Shown: positions 35,850 through 46,664, counted from the stretch's first letter. The stretch is DNA of 64,000 bases from Microcebus murinus (GCF_040939455.1 NC_134104.1:142636501-142700500), one strand, 5' to 3'. The notes: a model not told the origin generated them from the sequence alone. A program made the numbers and translations.

Positions 35850-36463
35850 TGTATCCAGAAAGTATCCAGCCATGTAATATGAAAAATAGAAGCATTTATT
35901 GAAGAAGATACGAGAAACATTGTACAAAGGACAAAGACACCTCAGTCCCCTTCAAAGTACAGACACCTTGGGACCTACCTTGGGACCTTCAACGTAGGTA
36001 CCTCACACTGTTCTCCCAGCATCTTTTAAGTTAACCCATGCACGTTCAACATTCCCAAGTGTTCTCTGCTTGTTTCTGGAAGGCCTGCAACAAGCAGAAC
36101 ACCTGGGATCGCTTTGAACAGATTCTTGACCATCTTTGAAGCATTCGCGCCACACTTTTATTTGTGCTGAACTCATTGTATCATCCCCAAAAGCCTTCTG
36201 AATCATACGAATAGTTTCCACAGGGGAATGTTCAAGTTTAATGCAAAAATTTGGTGCAGATTCATTGCTCTACTTCTCTGTCGTTTTGAATGCACAGCAC
36301 ACATGCTCACTCAGTGGTGTCTAGTGCCTCACTGACTACTACAGTGATGTCGTCATTGCTCACTTACGACCATAACAGTCCACTCTCCTTGGCTGCCAGG
36401 TTACATTGATGTTGCAAAAAACTGTTCTTGTTATATTAACAATGGCTGGATACTTTCCAGACA
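35850..36463 (-). mobile_element. Mariner deletion derivative with terminal inverted repeats
   Basis: The ends pair over about 30 bases. The left end reads TGTATCCAGAAAGTATCC and continues AGCCATGTAATAT; the right end, reversed, reads TGTCTGGAAAGTATCC and continues AGCCATTGTTAATAT. GAAAGTATCCAGCCAT is identical. At 614 bp it is about half an autonomous mariner (roughly 1.3 kb). The minus strand keeps the N-terminal helix-turn-helix part of the transposase (36003-36221). Just downstream it keeps codons near the C-terminus (TACTTTGAAGGGGACTGAG, reading YFEGD). The whole catalytic core is missing. The left flank has TA; the right flank is a CAGA/CA microsatellite. Confidence 0.92.
36003..36221 (-). 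pseudogene. Mariner transposase N-terminal fragment
   Basis: This is the DNA-binding helix-turn-helix region of a mariner transposase: TIRMIQKAFGDDTMSSAQIK, then VWRECFKDGQESVQSDPR. It matches the family pattern in which an ...AFGDD..S..Q...W..RFK.GRES...DPRSGRP motif precedes the second helix-turn-helix. The open frame actually extends upstream without a clear Met (…FCIKLEHSPVE). Downstream the frame ends near 36003, and DDD catalytic residues are absent because of the internal deletion. Confidence 0.88.
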
Positions 36464-36486
36464 GACAGACAGACACACACACACAC

Positions 36487-36531
<45 letters not shown>
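36464..36531. repeat. (CAGA)n/(CA)n microsatellite
   Basis: GACAGACAGAC then about 28 CA units with one G break. It begins directly at the mariner 3' border and may have replaced the TA target copy on this side. Confidence 0.95.
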
Positions 36532-36533
<2 letters not shown>

Positions 36534-37725
36534 TTTTACTAATCTAAGTCAATCCTGAAACAACACTATATCACATCAGGTATAGTGCAGGTATCTTATA
36601 AAAGAGCACTCTTAATTTTTCCCTCCCATCCCTCATGTCATTTATTTCACTTACCCATATGCTGTAATAACTGAATAGAATATAGTATTACCATTATTCA
36701 TTTAAACAGTTATCTTTTAGATCAAGGATAAGAAAAAGTAAGCATATTTCGTGTAAGAAATAAGAAAAAATTTAAAACAATAACAACAGAATATTTCATT
36801 TTAGCTTTATTCATTCTCTGATATACTTCCTTTCTTTATATACATCTGAATTTCTGGCCTATATAATTTTCCTTTGTGTTGAAGAATTTCTTTCAGTATT
36901 TTATGCACAGCTGGCCTGCTGGCAATGAATTCTATTTTTGTATATCAGAGATAGTTTCTATTTTTTCTTCACTTTTAAAAGATAGCTTCATTGGGTATAG
37001 AATTCTGGTTTGGTGATTTTTTTCATTCAATACTTTTACTCTCTGAAGTGAATTTACCTCCATTTTCTTCTAGTTTGCATGTTTTCTGATGAAAACTCAG
37101 GTGTGATTTCTGATGAAAATTCAGACTTTACCTTTGGTAAGGTCTCTCCACCACCTTCAACCCCAGCTTTATTCAAAATTTTCTCTTTGAATTTATCTGT
37201 TTTGCACTTTGAATATTTATGATATGATATTTTGATATTATGCATAGTGTTTTCTGAGTAAAAAACAGAATAAATAAAATCTAAAACTGTAGTTTTGTTC
37301 TGTCATTAGTTTTGAAAAGTTTTCATTAATCATTACCAAAAATATACATTATCCTCTGTTCTTTTTTTCTTCTTCTTTGATATTTCAGTCAAGCATGTTA
37401 TGTTTTGTTCAATTGTCCCACATCTTATAGATATCCCATTTCTTTCCTTTTTTTCTCTCTCTCTTTGCATTTCATTTTGGGAAGTTTCTAATGTCTTATC
37501 TTCAAGCTCATTTATGCTTTCCTTGGCCTTATTGAATTTGCTGATGAACCCATGAAAAGCATTCTTCATTTCTATTACAGTGTTTTTCATTTCTAGCATT
37601 TTCTTTTGATTGATTCTTTATTTCCCATGTCTCTGCTGCTTATAATACTCATCTGCTACTATATGTTTCTATATTTTCTATTAAAGCCCTTAACATATTC
37701 ATCATAGTGTTTTATTTTCTTCTCA
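36532..37725 (-). repeat. Old L1 ORF1/5' UTR, antisense
   Basis: This continues the L1 of 32391-35849 beyond the mariner. GGCCTGCTGGCAATGAATTC, TGGGTATAGAATTCTGGTTTGG, CATTCTTCATTTCTATTACAG and TTCCCATGTCTCTGCTGCTTA match L1M ORF1/5' UTR in antisense. With the ORF2 part it makes about 4.4 kb of one element, excluding the two inserts. Confidence 0.84.
37333..37599 (-). pseudogene. L1 ORF1 coiled-coil fragment
   Basis: Eighty-eight codons remain open. Text MLEMKNTVIEMKNAFHGFIS, KAKESINELEDKTLETSQNE and MQREREKK matches the L1 ORF1 protein around the end of its coiled coil and the start of its RNA-recognition domain (family pattern: ...KNTV.EMKNAFDGL...AEERISELEDR...E..Q.E..REKR). The sequence degenerates after QNITCLTEIS. 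Confidence 0.85.
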
Positions 37726-38214
37726 TGAGTGTTAAAGGCTTTAAGTAAACAAGTTAACTATAACACCACTATAAAATTATGCTCATCTAAGTTCCAGGAA
37801 GAATATGCACCAGGTTTTGTGACAAAAACAAAACTTTTAAAGAAAAGGATATGTCAGTAAGTACATCACATCACTAAGAACAAAATTATATTTTGTCTTG
37901 AGAGATGGACACAGCCCTGTCAAAGATTAAGCAGAATATATAAAGTCGTTATAGCAGAAATGTGATTGGGCTATTCTAGCAAATAAAATTTAAGAAATAA
38001 AAGAAGGCTAGAGCAAAGTTAGTGTGATTAAAAGTAGCATCAGTCGTTGGACAGGGAGGCAGGGCTATATCATCTCAGGCTGGCTCTTGAACACTTAAAA
38101 TTTTGCTATTGTGACTGAAAAAGTAAGTGTTTAGTTTTATTTAATTTTAATTAATTCAAATTTTTAAAAAACTAAAACCAGTATAAATTTTTTTCTATTA
38201 AATGATTAAATGCA
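37726..38214. other. Unassigned DNA
   Basis: No recognisable feature between the L1 and the Alu. Confidence 0.4.
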
Positions 38215-38512
38215 ACTTAAAAATTTTTTAGACACAGGCTCTCTCTCTGTCACCTAGGATGGAGTGCAGTGGCATGATCATAGCTCATTGCAGCTTTGAA
38301 TTGCTGGTCTCAAGCAATCCTCATGTCTAAGCCTCCTGAGTACCTGGGAACACAAGTGCACACTACCAGGCCTGACTAATTTTTGAATTTTTTGCAGAGA
38401 TAAGGTCTCACTATTTTGCCCAGGCTGGTATCAAACTCCTGGCCTCAAGCTACCCTCCCACCTCAGCCTCCCAAGGTGCTGAGATTATAGTTATGAGCTA
38501 CTGCATTCTGAA
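38215..38512 (-). repeat. Old Alu (AluJ-like), antisense
   Basis: TTTTTTAGACACAGGCTCTCTCTCTGTCACC at the 3' side and GCAGTGGCATGATCATAGCTC follow the Alu antisense pattern. The second arm follows (GGTCTCACTATTTTGCCCAGGCTGG ... CCTCAGCCTCCCAAGGTGCTGAGATTATAG). No lemur linker is present. It is strongly diverged, so an early Alu. Confidence 0.9.
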
Positions 38513-38930
38513 ATAATTTTATTGTTTTCATAAGATGACATTCCACATTAGCAGTTGTGTCGCATGGATACTACTATTATATTCTAATATACATATCAGG
38601 CACTTGCATTATTTCTAATATCCATAAACACTTCTCTTGTTCAGTCAGTGTCAATGAATTAATTTAGTTCATTTTTTCCCCCTGCGCAGATGTAGCCTTA
38701 TTTTTGTTCTAAGAATAGGTCTGAGGAAATGAAATTCTCTCTTCCATTTGCCCACATTTTTCATTGTTTTGAGTTTTTAACTCATCTGCATCACATTGTT
38801 TTAGGCAAAACTTTTATATGTGGAAAATGTTTTGATTTTGACTTTTTAACCAAATCTGAGAATTTTTGTTTTTAATTTAGAGGTTATCTTCAAATCCGAA
38901 AATTGTGATAACCAACAGTCATGATCTTAT

Positions 38931-40150
38931 TTTTTTTTATCGTATACACTTGTGGTAGAGAGCATGATATTTTGATATATAGTACTTATCTTGATATACA
39001 TATACATAATTGATTATTACAGTCAAGCAAGTTAACACACCTATCATCTTTTACTCTTTTTTTCTTTCTTTTTTTTTTTTTTTTTTTGGAAATAATACCT
39101 AAAATCTACTCTCTTGGCAAATTACCGACATATAATTGCTAACTACAGTCCTCATGGTGTACATTAGATCTCTTAGACTTATTGATCCTATTGCATGAAT
39201 ATAGGTGTAACTGCAACTTTGTACCCTTTAACCTACATCTTCCCATATCCCTCCAACCTTCTGCCACCACCCCTGATAGCCATTATTTTGCTGTTTCTAT
39301 GTATTCAATTTTTTCCAGAGCTCATATATGAATGATATCAGGGAATATTTTTTTCCTCTGTGTCTGGTTTAGTTCACTTAGCATAATGTCTTCCAGTTTT
39401 ATCCATGTTGCTTCAAATGGCAAGATCTGCTTTTTTTTAAAGGCTGAGTAATATTTCATTATATATATATATACCAGTTTATCCATTCATCTATTTATGG
39501 ACACTTAGATAATTTTCATATCTTGGCTATTGGGAATAATGCTTCAATGAACATGGAGGGCAGATATCTTTGAGGTGATGATTTAATTTCCTTTTAGTAT
39601 TTACCCAGAAGAGGGGGTATTGGGTCATATGGTAGTTCTGTTCTTAATTTTGGGCTGCACCAGTCTACATTCCCACCAATAATGTGTGTGGGTTCTTTTT
39701 TCTCCACATCCTTGCTGGCACCTGTTATTTCTTGTCTTTTTGATAAAGGCCTTCCTAACAGGTACGAGATGATATCTCATCGTGATTTTGATTTGCATTT
39801 CCCTGATGATTATTGATATTGAGCAGCACTTTTTCATATACCAGTTGGCTATTTTCATGTCTTCTTTGGAGAACTGTCAATTCAGGTCCTTTGCTCATTT
39901 CTTTTATTGGTTTATATTTTTGCTATTGAGGTTTGTGTACATATTGGTTGTCAACCTCTTATCATATATATGGTGTGCAAATATTTCCTCCTAATCCTTA
40001 GGCTGCCTGTTTATTTTGTTGATCGTTTCTTCTGCTATGGAGAAGCTTTTTAGTTTGATGTAGTCTCACCTGTTTATTTTTGCTTTTTTACCTTTGCTTT
40101 TGATTTTTGCAGTTTTTCCATGCCTCTTTGCTTTTTAAAATTCCATTTTT
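38931..40150 (-). repeat. Old L1 3' UTR and ORF2 end, antisense
   Basis: TATTACAGTCAAGCAAGTTAACACACC and TGTACATTAGATCTCTTAGACTTATTGATCC are L1 3' UTR in antisense. ORF2 end follows (CACTTAGCATAATGTCTTCC, TTTGATTTGCATTTCCCTGATGATT). The frame at 39625-39858 on the minus strand keeps [17 protein letters not shown] and [11 protein letters not shown], an ORF2 C-terminal remnant. A T-rich run lies at 39056-39088. Confidence 0.85.
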
Positions 40151-41390
40151 TCCTATTGCTTATCATATATATATTCTTTTCCCTATTGATTTATAAATTA
40201 TTAATCTTATTTTTATATTAGTATCAATTACCTTTAATAAAAAAGCAAAAAATTCCTACATATCTATTTTTATAAATATAAAGAGTAATTGATCATTTAA
40301 TATTAATTTTTCACATTATACTTCCCTGTGCCCCTTTTATTGTATGAATGTGAAGATGCTTTACAGAAGATGCTTTTTGTTTGGCCTCATTTTAGTTCTA
40401 TTTCAGATTTTTTTCTGATATTTATATTATCTCATACATTATTAACAAATAATAGGACATAGATTCTATTTTTATAGGTTTTGTTCTCTATAGTCCTTTT
40501 TACTCCCAATGCTGTGTATTCCTCATTCATATTTTTTGTTTTGATTTAGTCCTATTGGGCATAATATTTCTTCAGATAGCACTTTTAGGAAAGAAACAAA
40601 GATGGTAAATTATCTGAATTCCTGGATAGCTGGAATGATTTTGTTTCTCCTTGGCATAAAAACAATAACTTATTTGCACATATAATTTCTTTTCCCTAAG
40701 AACTCATAGAAATTTTCCTTTTTTTTACTTTTTTGCTAGTACTTATTGTTGCATAAAATTCTGTTGCTGACAATTTTTTCTTTGTAGACAGCTGGGCAAT
40801 AATTTTTTTATTGTGTGTGTGAGTGTTTGTGTGTATGTGTGTGTGTGTGTATGTGTGTGTTTTCCTGCATGGATGCATGCAGGAAAACAATTTGAACTCT
40901 TCAAAATGTTACCATGTGTTGGCTTCTTTTCCTTCAGTTTACCTGGATTTCAGTAATTTCTATTAACAAACAGGTCTATATACTATTCTCAGTATTATTT
41001 AATAATATTTCTCTGAATATTTCTTTTCTTCTATCTTTTTTTTACATAATTTTCTTCATTACATACAAATAATGACCCAGGCTGGTGGGCTAAACCGCAG
41101 ATGATTTCACACCTTTCCAAGACTGATCACATTATAATGTGCCTTTCTTTTTAATAAGAAAAAGAATGCATCCAGTTTACATTTTAAAAACTGTATAATG
41201 ATGGGAAAAGTAAAACCCAGAGGGGTAAGTAATTTGTGTCAAGCAGTGTCCCACAGCATATATGGGGGAAGGAGAAAATACTGACAATATAACTCTCTAA
41301 ACGTGGGCACATTTTTCTAATAATTCTAATTTTCCAAATCTGTAATATTCAAAGACATTTTTTTCTAAAATGAACCTCAGGAAGAAAACT
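40151..41390. other. AT-rich DNA, mostly unassigned
   Basis: No gene. It contains a (TG)n/(TGTA) stretch at 40812-40860 and the hairpin listed next. Confidence 0.4.
40860..40887. repeat. Perfect inverted repeat next to a (TG)n run
   Basis: TTTTCCTGCAT at 40860-40870 and its exact complement ATGCAGGAAAA at 40877-40887 flank GGATGC. The arms are 11 bp with a 6-base loop. It directly follows the TG microsatellite. Confidence 0.9.
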
Positions 41391-41399
41391 CTAATTTCA

Positions 41400-42460
41400 A
41401 CTCTGATACATCACAAGAGGGGCACTTTGGAGACTGGCAGGTCCAAGTGATGGGATTCACACACCACCTGCAAGGAAAAGAATCACGTGTAAATTCCTTT
41501 GCATGCAGCTTTGCAAAGAGGCTCCTAAGGCAAGGCTGCTTTTTCACTAAGGCATCATTGCAGTAGCAAAGCAGTCATCAGTTTATGCAAATTCCTGTGG
41601 GTACAAAAGAGGGACCTTTTAAGCTGCCTATTACTTTATTATTGCTGAAAGAAAAAAAGAAAGCAGAGCATAAAGGGAAAGGGGGGGGTGGGGAGAATTA
41701 AGGATCTAATAACAGTGAGAGCTTGCTGCCCAGGTTGTGTCTCTTGCTGTGTTTGAATGATTTTTCTTTGTCAACAGCCTTGCACTGGGCTATTTTTAGT
41801 ATCTCTTTAATAATTGAGCTGTAGCAATTGTGCGCAGCAGCTGGAACAGGCAGGGAAAATAGCAGCTCAAAGAAACAGTGCAGCAGGGTCATAATTTAAG
41901 TCAAGCTGCATTATGGAGCACACCTTTCGCAAAGGTAGAATGCTGAGGTAAAGGGAAAAAAATGAGGAAAGTAGAAAGAAAGACAAAAGAAAGTGATGGT
42001 TATAGGGTTTCCCCCCCCCTCATTTTTTTTTTTTTAAGACAAGCCTGAAATGGTGCCACTGTGGGCAGGTTCTTTTGATGGCAAAGAAAGTGAGGAGGGA
42101 GGGCCTTGCTACTTTATGAGGCAATCAGGACAGAGAAACTTAGATTGGCAGCGGAATTGGTGCTTTCCTTATCCCTAGGGCTGGTCCTGCACAAAACCAC
42201 AAACCCCACAACATTGTGTGTGGCGTGAATGTAAAAAGTTGGAAGAGGATATTTTTGATGCTGAAAGAGGAACTTACTGTGATGAAGAAGGAAATCTCAC
42301 ATTCCTGGAGGATAGGAACTAGATACCTTTGCACAATGTAGCTGGGTTTTGCATAGGTTAGTTCTCAGATCCATCAGCAAATACATGATTTAGGTCATTA
42401 ATCCCATGGGACTGGTGCACATCTCACTTTGCTGAAACAGTGGGCTTGACATTGCTGGTT
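41400..42460. promoter_or_regulatory. Candidate noncoding regulatory stretch
   Basis: This is the longest stretch without any repeat I recognise. It contains a perfect octamer ATGCAAAT (41585-41592), a perfect MEF2 consensus CTATTTTTAG (41790-41799), a homeodomain-type TAATTGAG core shortly after, an E-box CAGCTG near 41838, and a G-rich run at 41675-41693. Clustering within 300 bp resembles developmental enhancers, but each motif is short and common. Conservation cannot be judged here. Confidence 0.3.
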
Positions 42461-42469
42461 CTCTTCTAG

Positions 42470-42521
42470 GCTGAGCCTGCGGAGCCCAAAGTAAAAATGG
42501 AGACTTTTCAAATGGAGATTT
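42470..42521 (+). other. Candidate 52-nt internal exon
   Basis: A pyrimidine-rich acceptor (GGTTCTCTTCTAG, ending at 42469) is followed by 52 nt and a strong donor (GTAAGT at 42522-42527). Only one of the three frames is open throughout; it reads AEPAEPKVKMETFQMEI. I do not recognise the peptide. It lies beside the repeat-poor region above. Such acceptor-donor pairs also occur by chance, so this is a candidate only. Confidence 0.25.
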
Positions 42522-42529
42522 GTAAGTGT

Positions 42530-43840
42530 CCATACATTTGATCAGTGGAGACATTCAACCTGGGTGATTTAAGAAAGTAAAAATTATATAAATAAATAAG
42601 TAATCAAAATTATCCACAATTAAGTTAATGATCAAATTAATTAGACAGCTACCAAACTGCTTAATTGCTTATGTCCTCTTTGGACGAGGCAGAGATTGCT
42701 AAAGGTAATCTTTTTTTCTCAGCATTTCCAACATTTTCCACTTACATTTTCTCTCGTTTTTTTTTTATCTTTGCTTTTCTATAATCTTTGCCCTTCAGTG
42801 CCTCCATTTGTTTTTCTTGCTTGTCTCTCTTCTCCCTTGCATTTTCCTCTGCCCTTTTACTTCGCCTCTGCTTTCCCGGTTAGGGTTTTTAGACCCGCTA
42901 CTAAGGAAAGGAGAAAGTTCTCAGGCTGAGCTGGGTGGATGTGACATTCCATCCGGTAGAGGTCAATGTGGCAAAGAGAATTTCCACTAAGACCCAGCAG
43001 GCAAGCACACAAGCTACTAGCAAAATAGAGCACAGGTGAGTGGCTACCCACAATTGCTTCTGTGGCAAAGAAACTATATTCTCGCCAGCATCTGTGTCCT
43101 TTAGTTATTAAAATAGCCATTGACTTTAAAACTAGTTTGGGGGAATTTTTATATAAATAGAAAGCCAGTAGAATTTTAAAAATCACATATTTCCTAAGTG
43201 TCAGGGTAAATATTAATTAATACTCTCTTTCAAATAGGAAAAAAAAGGAGGAGGAGGAGGGGGTTGGAGAAGATCTGGTTAAAATGTCAGTCTTGGCAGA
43301 GGGGTTTAAATACCTGACACACACTTTTAGGTCTCTAGCTGGTCAAAAAGGGAGAATTTTCAGATGTAATAAATTTGAAAAACCAAAAGAATCTGGTTGG
43401 ATCAGCGTAAAACCTGACATATATCAGAACTCGCTTTTTTTTTTTTTAACTCATTCTGTAATAATCGGTTAGTTGTAATGAAGGAACAATTTGATAGGCT
43501 TGCTTGGGTGAAAAAACTTGAATAGAAACAGAGAGGATGAGGGGAGATTTGCAGGGTTGTCTTTTTTGTTTGCCTTTTAAGTTGCCCATGCAGGCACTTG
43601 TCTTCTGGTAGCCAGGGAGAGATATCTATATATCATTATCTTGCAGGTATTTAGGAGAATACCAATTTTCAACCTTACAGACTTTCTTGCAAGTCCAGAG
43701 CAGCAGCAGCCAATTAGATCCATGAAATTGAAAATGAGATTCCATAGGTTCTGAGGGATTAGAACATCAGAGTGTGAACTTGTCCTCTCTGAATTGGCTG
43801 ACTTTCGCCACAGGATTTGGTTGCACCCTGTGTCACTTTC
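42530..43840. other. Unassigned, repeat-poor DNA
   Basis: No gene assigned. A GGAGGAGGAGG run lies at 43248-43262 and a C9 run lies just upstream of this block at 42011-42019. The open frames at 42857-43186 (minus) and 43577-43858 (minus) have no motif I recognise. Confidence 0.4.
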
Positions 43841-44330
43841 CCTGGGCTTCTGTAACAAATTCCCACAAACACGGTGGCTTAAAACAACAGGAATTTATTC
43901 TCTCACAGTTCTGGAGGCCAGACGTCCAAAATCAGTATCACTTTGCCTGAATCCAGGTGTTGGCAGAGCCAAGCTCTGTCTGGAACTCTAGAAAGGAACC
44001 TGTTTCTTGGCTTTTTCAATTTCTAGTGGCTCTTGTCATTTCTCTGTTTTGTGGCTCTTCGTTCCAATCTCTGCCTTCAGGGTCACATTGCCTCCTCCTC
44101 TTCTGTCAAATCTCCTGCTTCACTTTTATAAGGATAAGGACACTTGTCATTGAATTTAGGGCTCCCTAAATTCAATGAGATACTTCAGGATAATTTCCCT
44201 AACTCGAGATCCTTCATTTAGTTACATCTGAAAAGATTTTTTTTTTTCCCAACAAGGTAATTTTCAAAGGCTCCAGGATTAGGATATGGATGTATTTTTT
44301 GGGAGGCCTCTATTCAACCACTGCATACCC
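43841..44330 (-). repeat. MLT1-type LTR relic, antisense (tentative)
   Basis: CTTCTGTAACAAATTCCCACAAAC, GGTGGCTTAAAACAACAGGAATTTATTCTCTCACAGTTCTGGAGG and ACTCGAGATCCTTCATTTAGTTACATCTG occur in the order of an MLT1-like LTR in antisense. The end is GGGAGGCCTCTATTCAACCACTGCATA. It contains a perfect hairpin (44147-44178). No internal genes are present. The family name is tentative, the class likely. Confidence 0.6.
44147..44178. repeat. Perfect 15-bp-arm hairpin
   Basis: TCATTGAATTTAGGG at 44147-44161 and its exact reverse complement CCCTAAATTCAATGA at 44164-44178 flank a 2-base loop CT. It lies within the MLT1-like LTR, whose consensus (from memory) holds only an imperfect version here. Confidence 0.95.
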
Positions 44331-44449
44331 CTTCTCTCTAATAAAATGGTCAAGTCCCCAGATTCATCCAGACATCAATTCCCTAGATATTTTACTTTGA
44401 TGTTGTTATGTCTTACATGATGGCAATAATCACAAGAATTGTTAACATT

Positions 44450-44720
44450 TAATGAGTGATCGGCATTATGCACTCTTTAAAGAGAGCTTTGTATTGAGGT
44501 TGAAACATGAAATTGCTAATATATGTCAGGTTTTGACCCACAGAAACAGCAATTTCATTTGATTCAGTCACATATGTTCATTCATTTAAAACTTCTATTT
44601 ACTCTACAAGAAATTGTTATTATCCCATTTTACAGATAAAGGAACTGAGGTATAGAAAGGTTGGGAAACTTACCCTACGTCATACGCTTTGAACTGAGCT
44701 CTTCTTCTCTCACTTAAGGA
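44450..44720 (-). repeat. MIR relic, antisense
   Basis: TTGTTATTATCCCATTTTACAGATAAAGGAACTGAGGTATAGAAAGG, followed by GGGAAACTTACCCTACGTCATACG, is the antisense of the MIR core (...CTCATCTGTAAAATGGGGATAATAA...). The weaker left part (TTTAATGAGTGATCGGC) is its 3' side. Confidence 0.75.
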
Positions 44721-44790
44721 GCTCAGCCTTCAGTTGCAAGTGCTAGACATGAGGCATCTCTATAACTTAAGCAGGATGATGAACTGCGGA

Positions 44791-45158
<368 letters not shown>

Positions 45159-45389
45159 GATGGTGATCAGGTCATTTTGTACTCTTTCCCTAACCCTGCA
45201 TGCAAGGCAGAGAAAGGGAAAAGAAAAAATATGGAGTGTCTGAAAGAGGTGATAATAAGGAAAACATCAAAAGGAAAATAAACAGAAGCTGTAAACAGGG
45301 AGACACAAAGTCAACAGAAAATAGAATAAAAATAAGATTCTTTCTCTGAGATAAAGGGGAAGGGGATATCCATATATTATTTAACAGTG

Positions 45390-45540
45390 CTCCAATACCG
45401 AACACTCTAGTCATTCACTTGACTAGCTGCTTTATTCTCACTAAACCTCTGCAAGGCTTTAATTGTGATCCCCAATTTACAGTTAGGAACTTATGTTAGT
45501 AAATGAGCAAGTGATTCAGCTACTGGAAACTAGATATACA
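45390..45540 (-). repeat. MIR-like relic, antisense
   Basis: TTATTCTCACTAAACCTCTGCAAGG ... GTGATCCCCAATTTACAGTTAGGAAC ... GTTAGTAAATGAGCAAGTGATTCAGC resembles the MIR core and 3' end in antisense. Confidence 0.55.
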
Positions 45541-46389
45541 AAGAATGAAAATGAGAAGAAAAAAGAGGAGGAAAATAAGACAGAGGAAAAGTGGCTTGTT
45601 GGCTCAGTATTCTCAAATCATGAAGAAACAAGCAAAATATTTAACAATCTATAAACCTGTGCTGGATTTCTGAAAGCAAACATCAGCTCACACAATCCCT
45701 TAATTCAGAAACTAAGAAGTAAGAGAAATAGAATCAGTCACCATGGTGAGAAAGGGCAAAAGTGAAAGAAGGAAGAAAATGTTTATATATATATGTTTTA
45801 TATGTGTGTGTATATATGTATATACACACACACATTAAGATTTTGGTAAACTATTTTAATTAAACAGTAAACAAAAAGTAAAAGAACATGCTTTGGGAGA
45901 ATGTCTATTCATTTCTATACTAAACCATGTTCTGTTAATCTGTAATGAAAACAGTAAATAACCCCATTGTAAGAAACATGAATTTTTTTTCTTTGATGTT
46001 GTTTTAGTGTCCCGTGTGTTACAAAGTAGAACTAGAAACTGGAAATTAGGGATGTCTGGTCCTCTGGAAACAAATCTCTGTAAAAAGAACAGCTAAAAAT
46101 ATGTAGCGAGTGGACTCACTCCCAAATGTCATCTATTTTCAATGTCAACTTTTGGGGAAATTGTATCTCTACTTTCCATTAAGATGCAGTAATTTCTTTG
46201 TTAAATACCATCTGCTCAGGTAGAATACCTTCTGAATGAAATTGTTAATTCACTTCTTTGACATATGCTTTGTTTTTGTTCTCATGGGAACTGAATTATT
46301 CTTTATTCATTTTGCAAGCAGCAAAAGTTTAACCATGATACTTGTCTTTTGAGCTGCTTACATTTTGTTAAATAATGACATTTCTTCCT
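45541..46389. other. Unassigned, with a TG/TA/CA hairpin
   Basis: At 45803-45832 TGTGTGTGTATATA pairs exactly with TATATACACACACA across a 2-base TG loop (14-bp arms). Otherwise no gene or clear repeat. Confidence 0.5.
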
Positions 46390-46640
46390 ACTGATTAAGA
46401 AGAAATATATATTTATTACAGAGAATTTAGAAACCTGGACAATTAAAGAAAAGATGAAATTTTCCAATAATCCTAACACTCACAGAATGACTATTGTCAA
46501 TATCTTCTATATTATCTTCAAGGCTTCTTTTTATGTACACATATTATACAAAGCAGTAATGCTATATGAAAAGTATTGGTTTCATCCTTATTTTACGTCA
46601 ACATTTTCTGAGCTTAAATAATCTTCATGGTGTGATTTTA
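46390..46640 (-). repeat. Old L1/HAL1-type relic (tentative)
   Basis: TTATTACAGAGAATTTAGAAACCTGGACAATTAAAG ... CCAATAATCCTAACACTCACAGAATGACTATTGTC matches a common ancient repeat. The related text starts the block at 29641. The family is uncertain. Confidence 0.4.
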
Positions 46641-46664
46641 AGACTATGATTCTTCATTAATGTG

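Noticed and set aside
36464..36531. CRISPR-like or satellite array
   Set aside because: It is a dinucleotide microsatellite without spacers; the DNA is primate, not prokaryotic.
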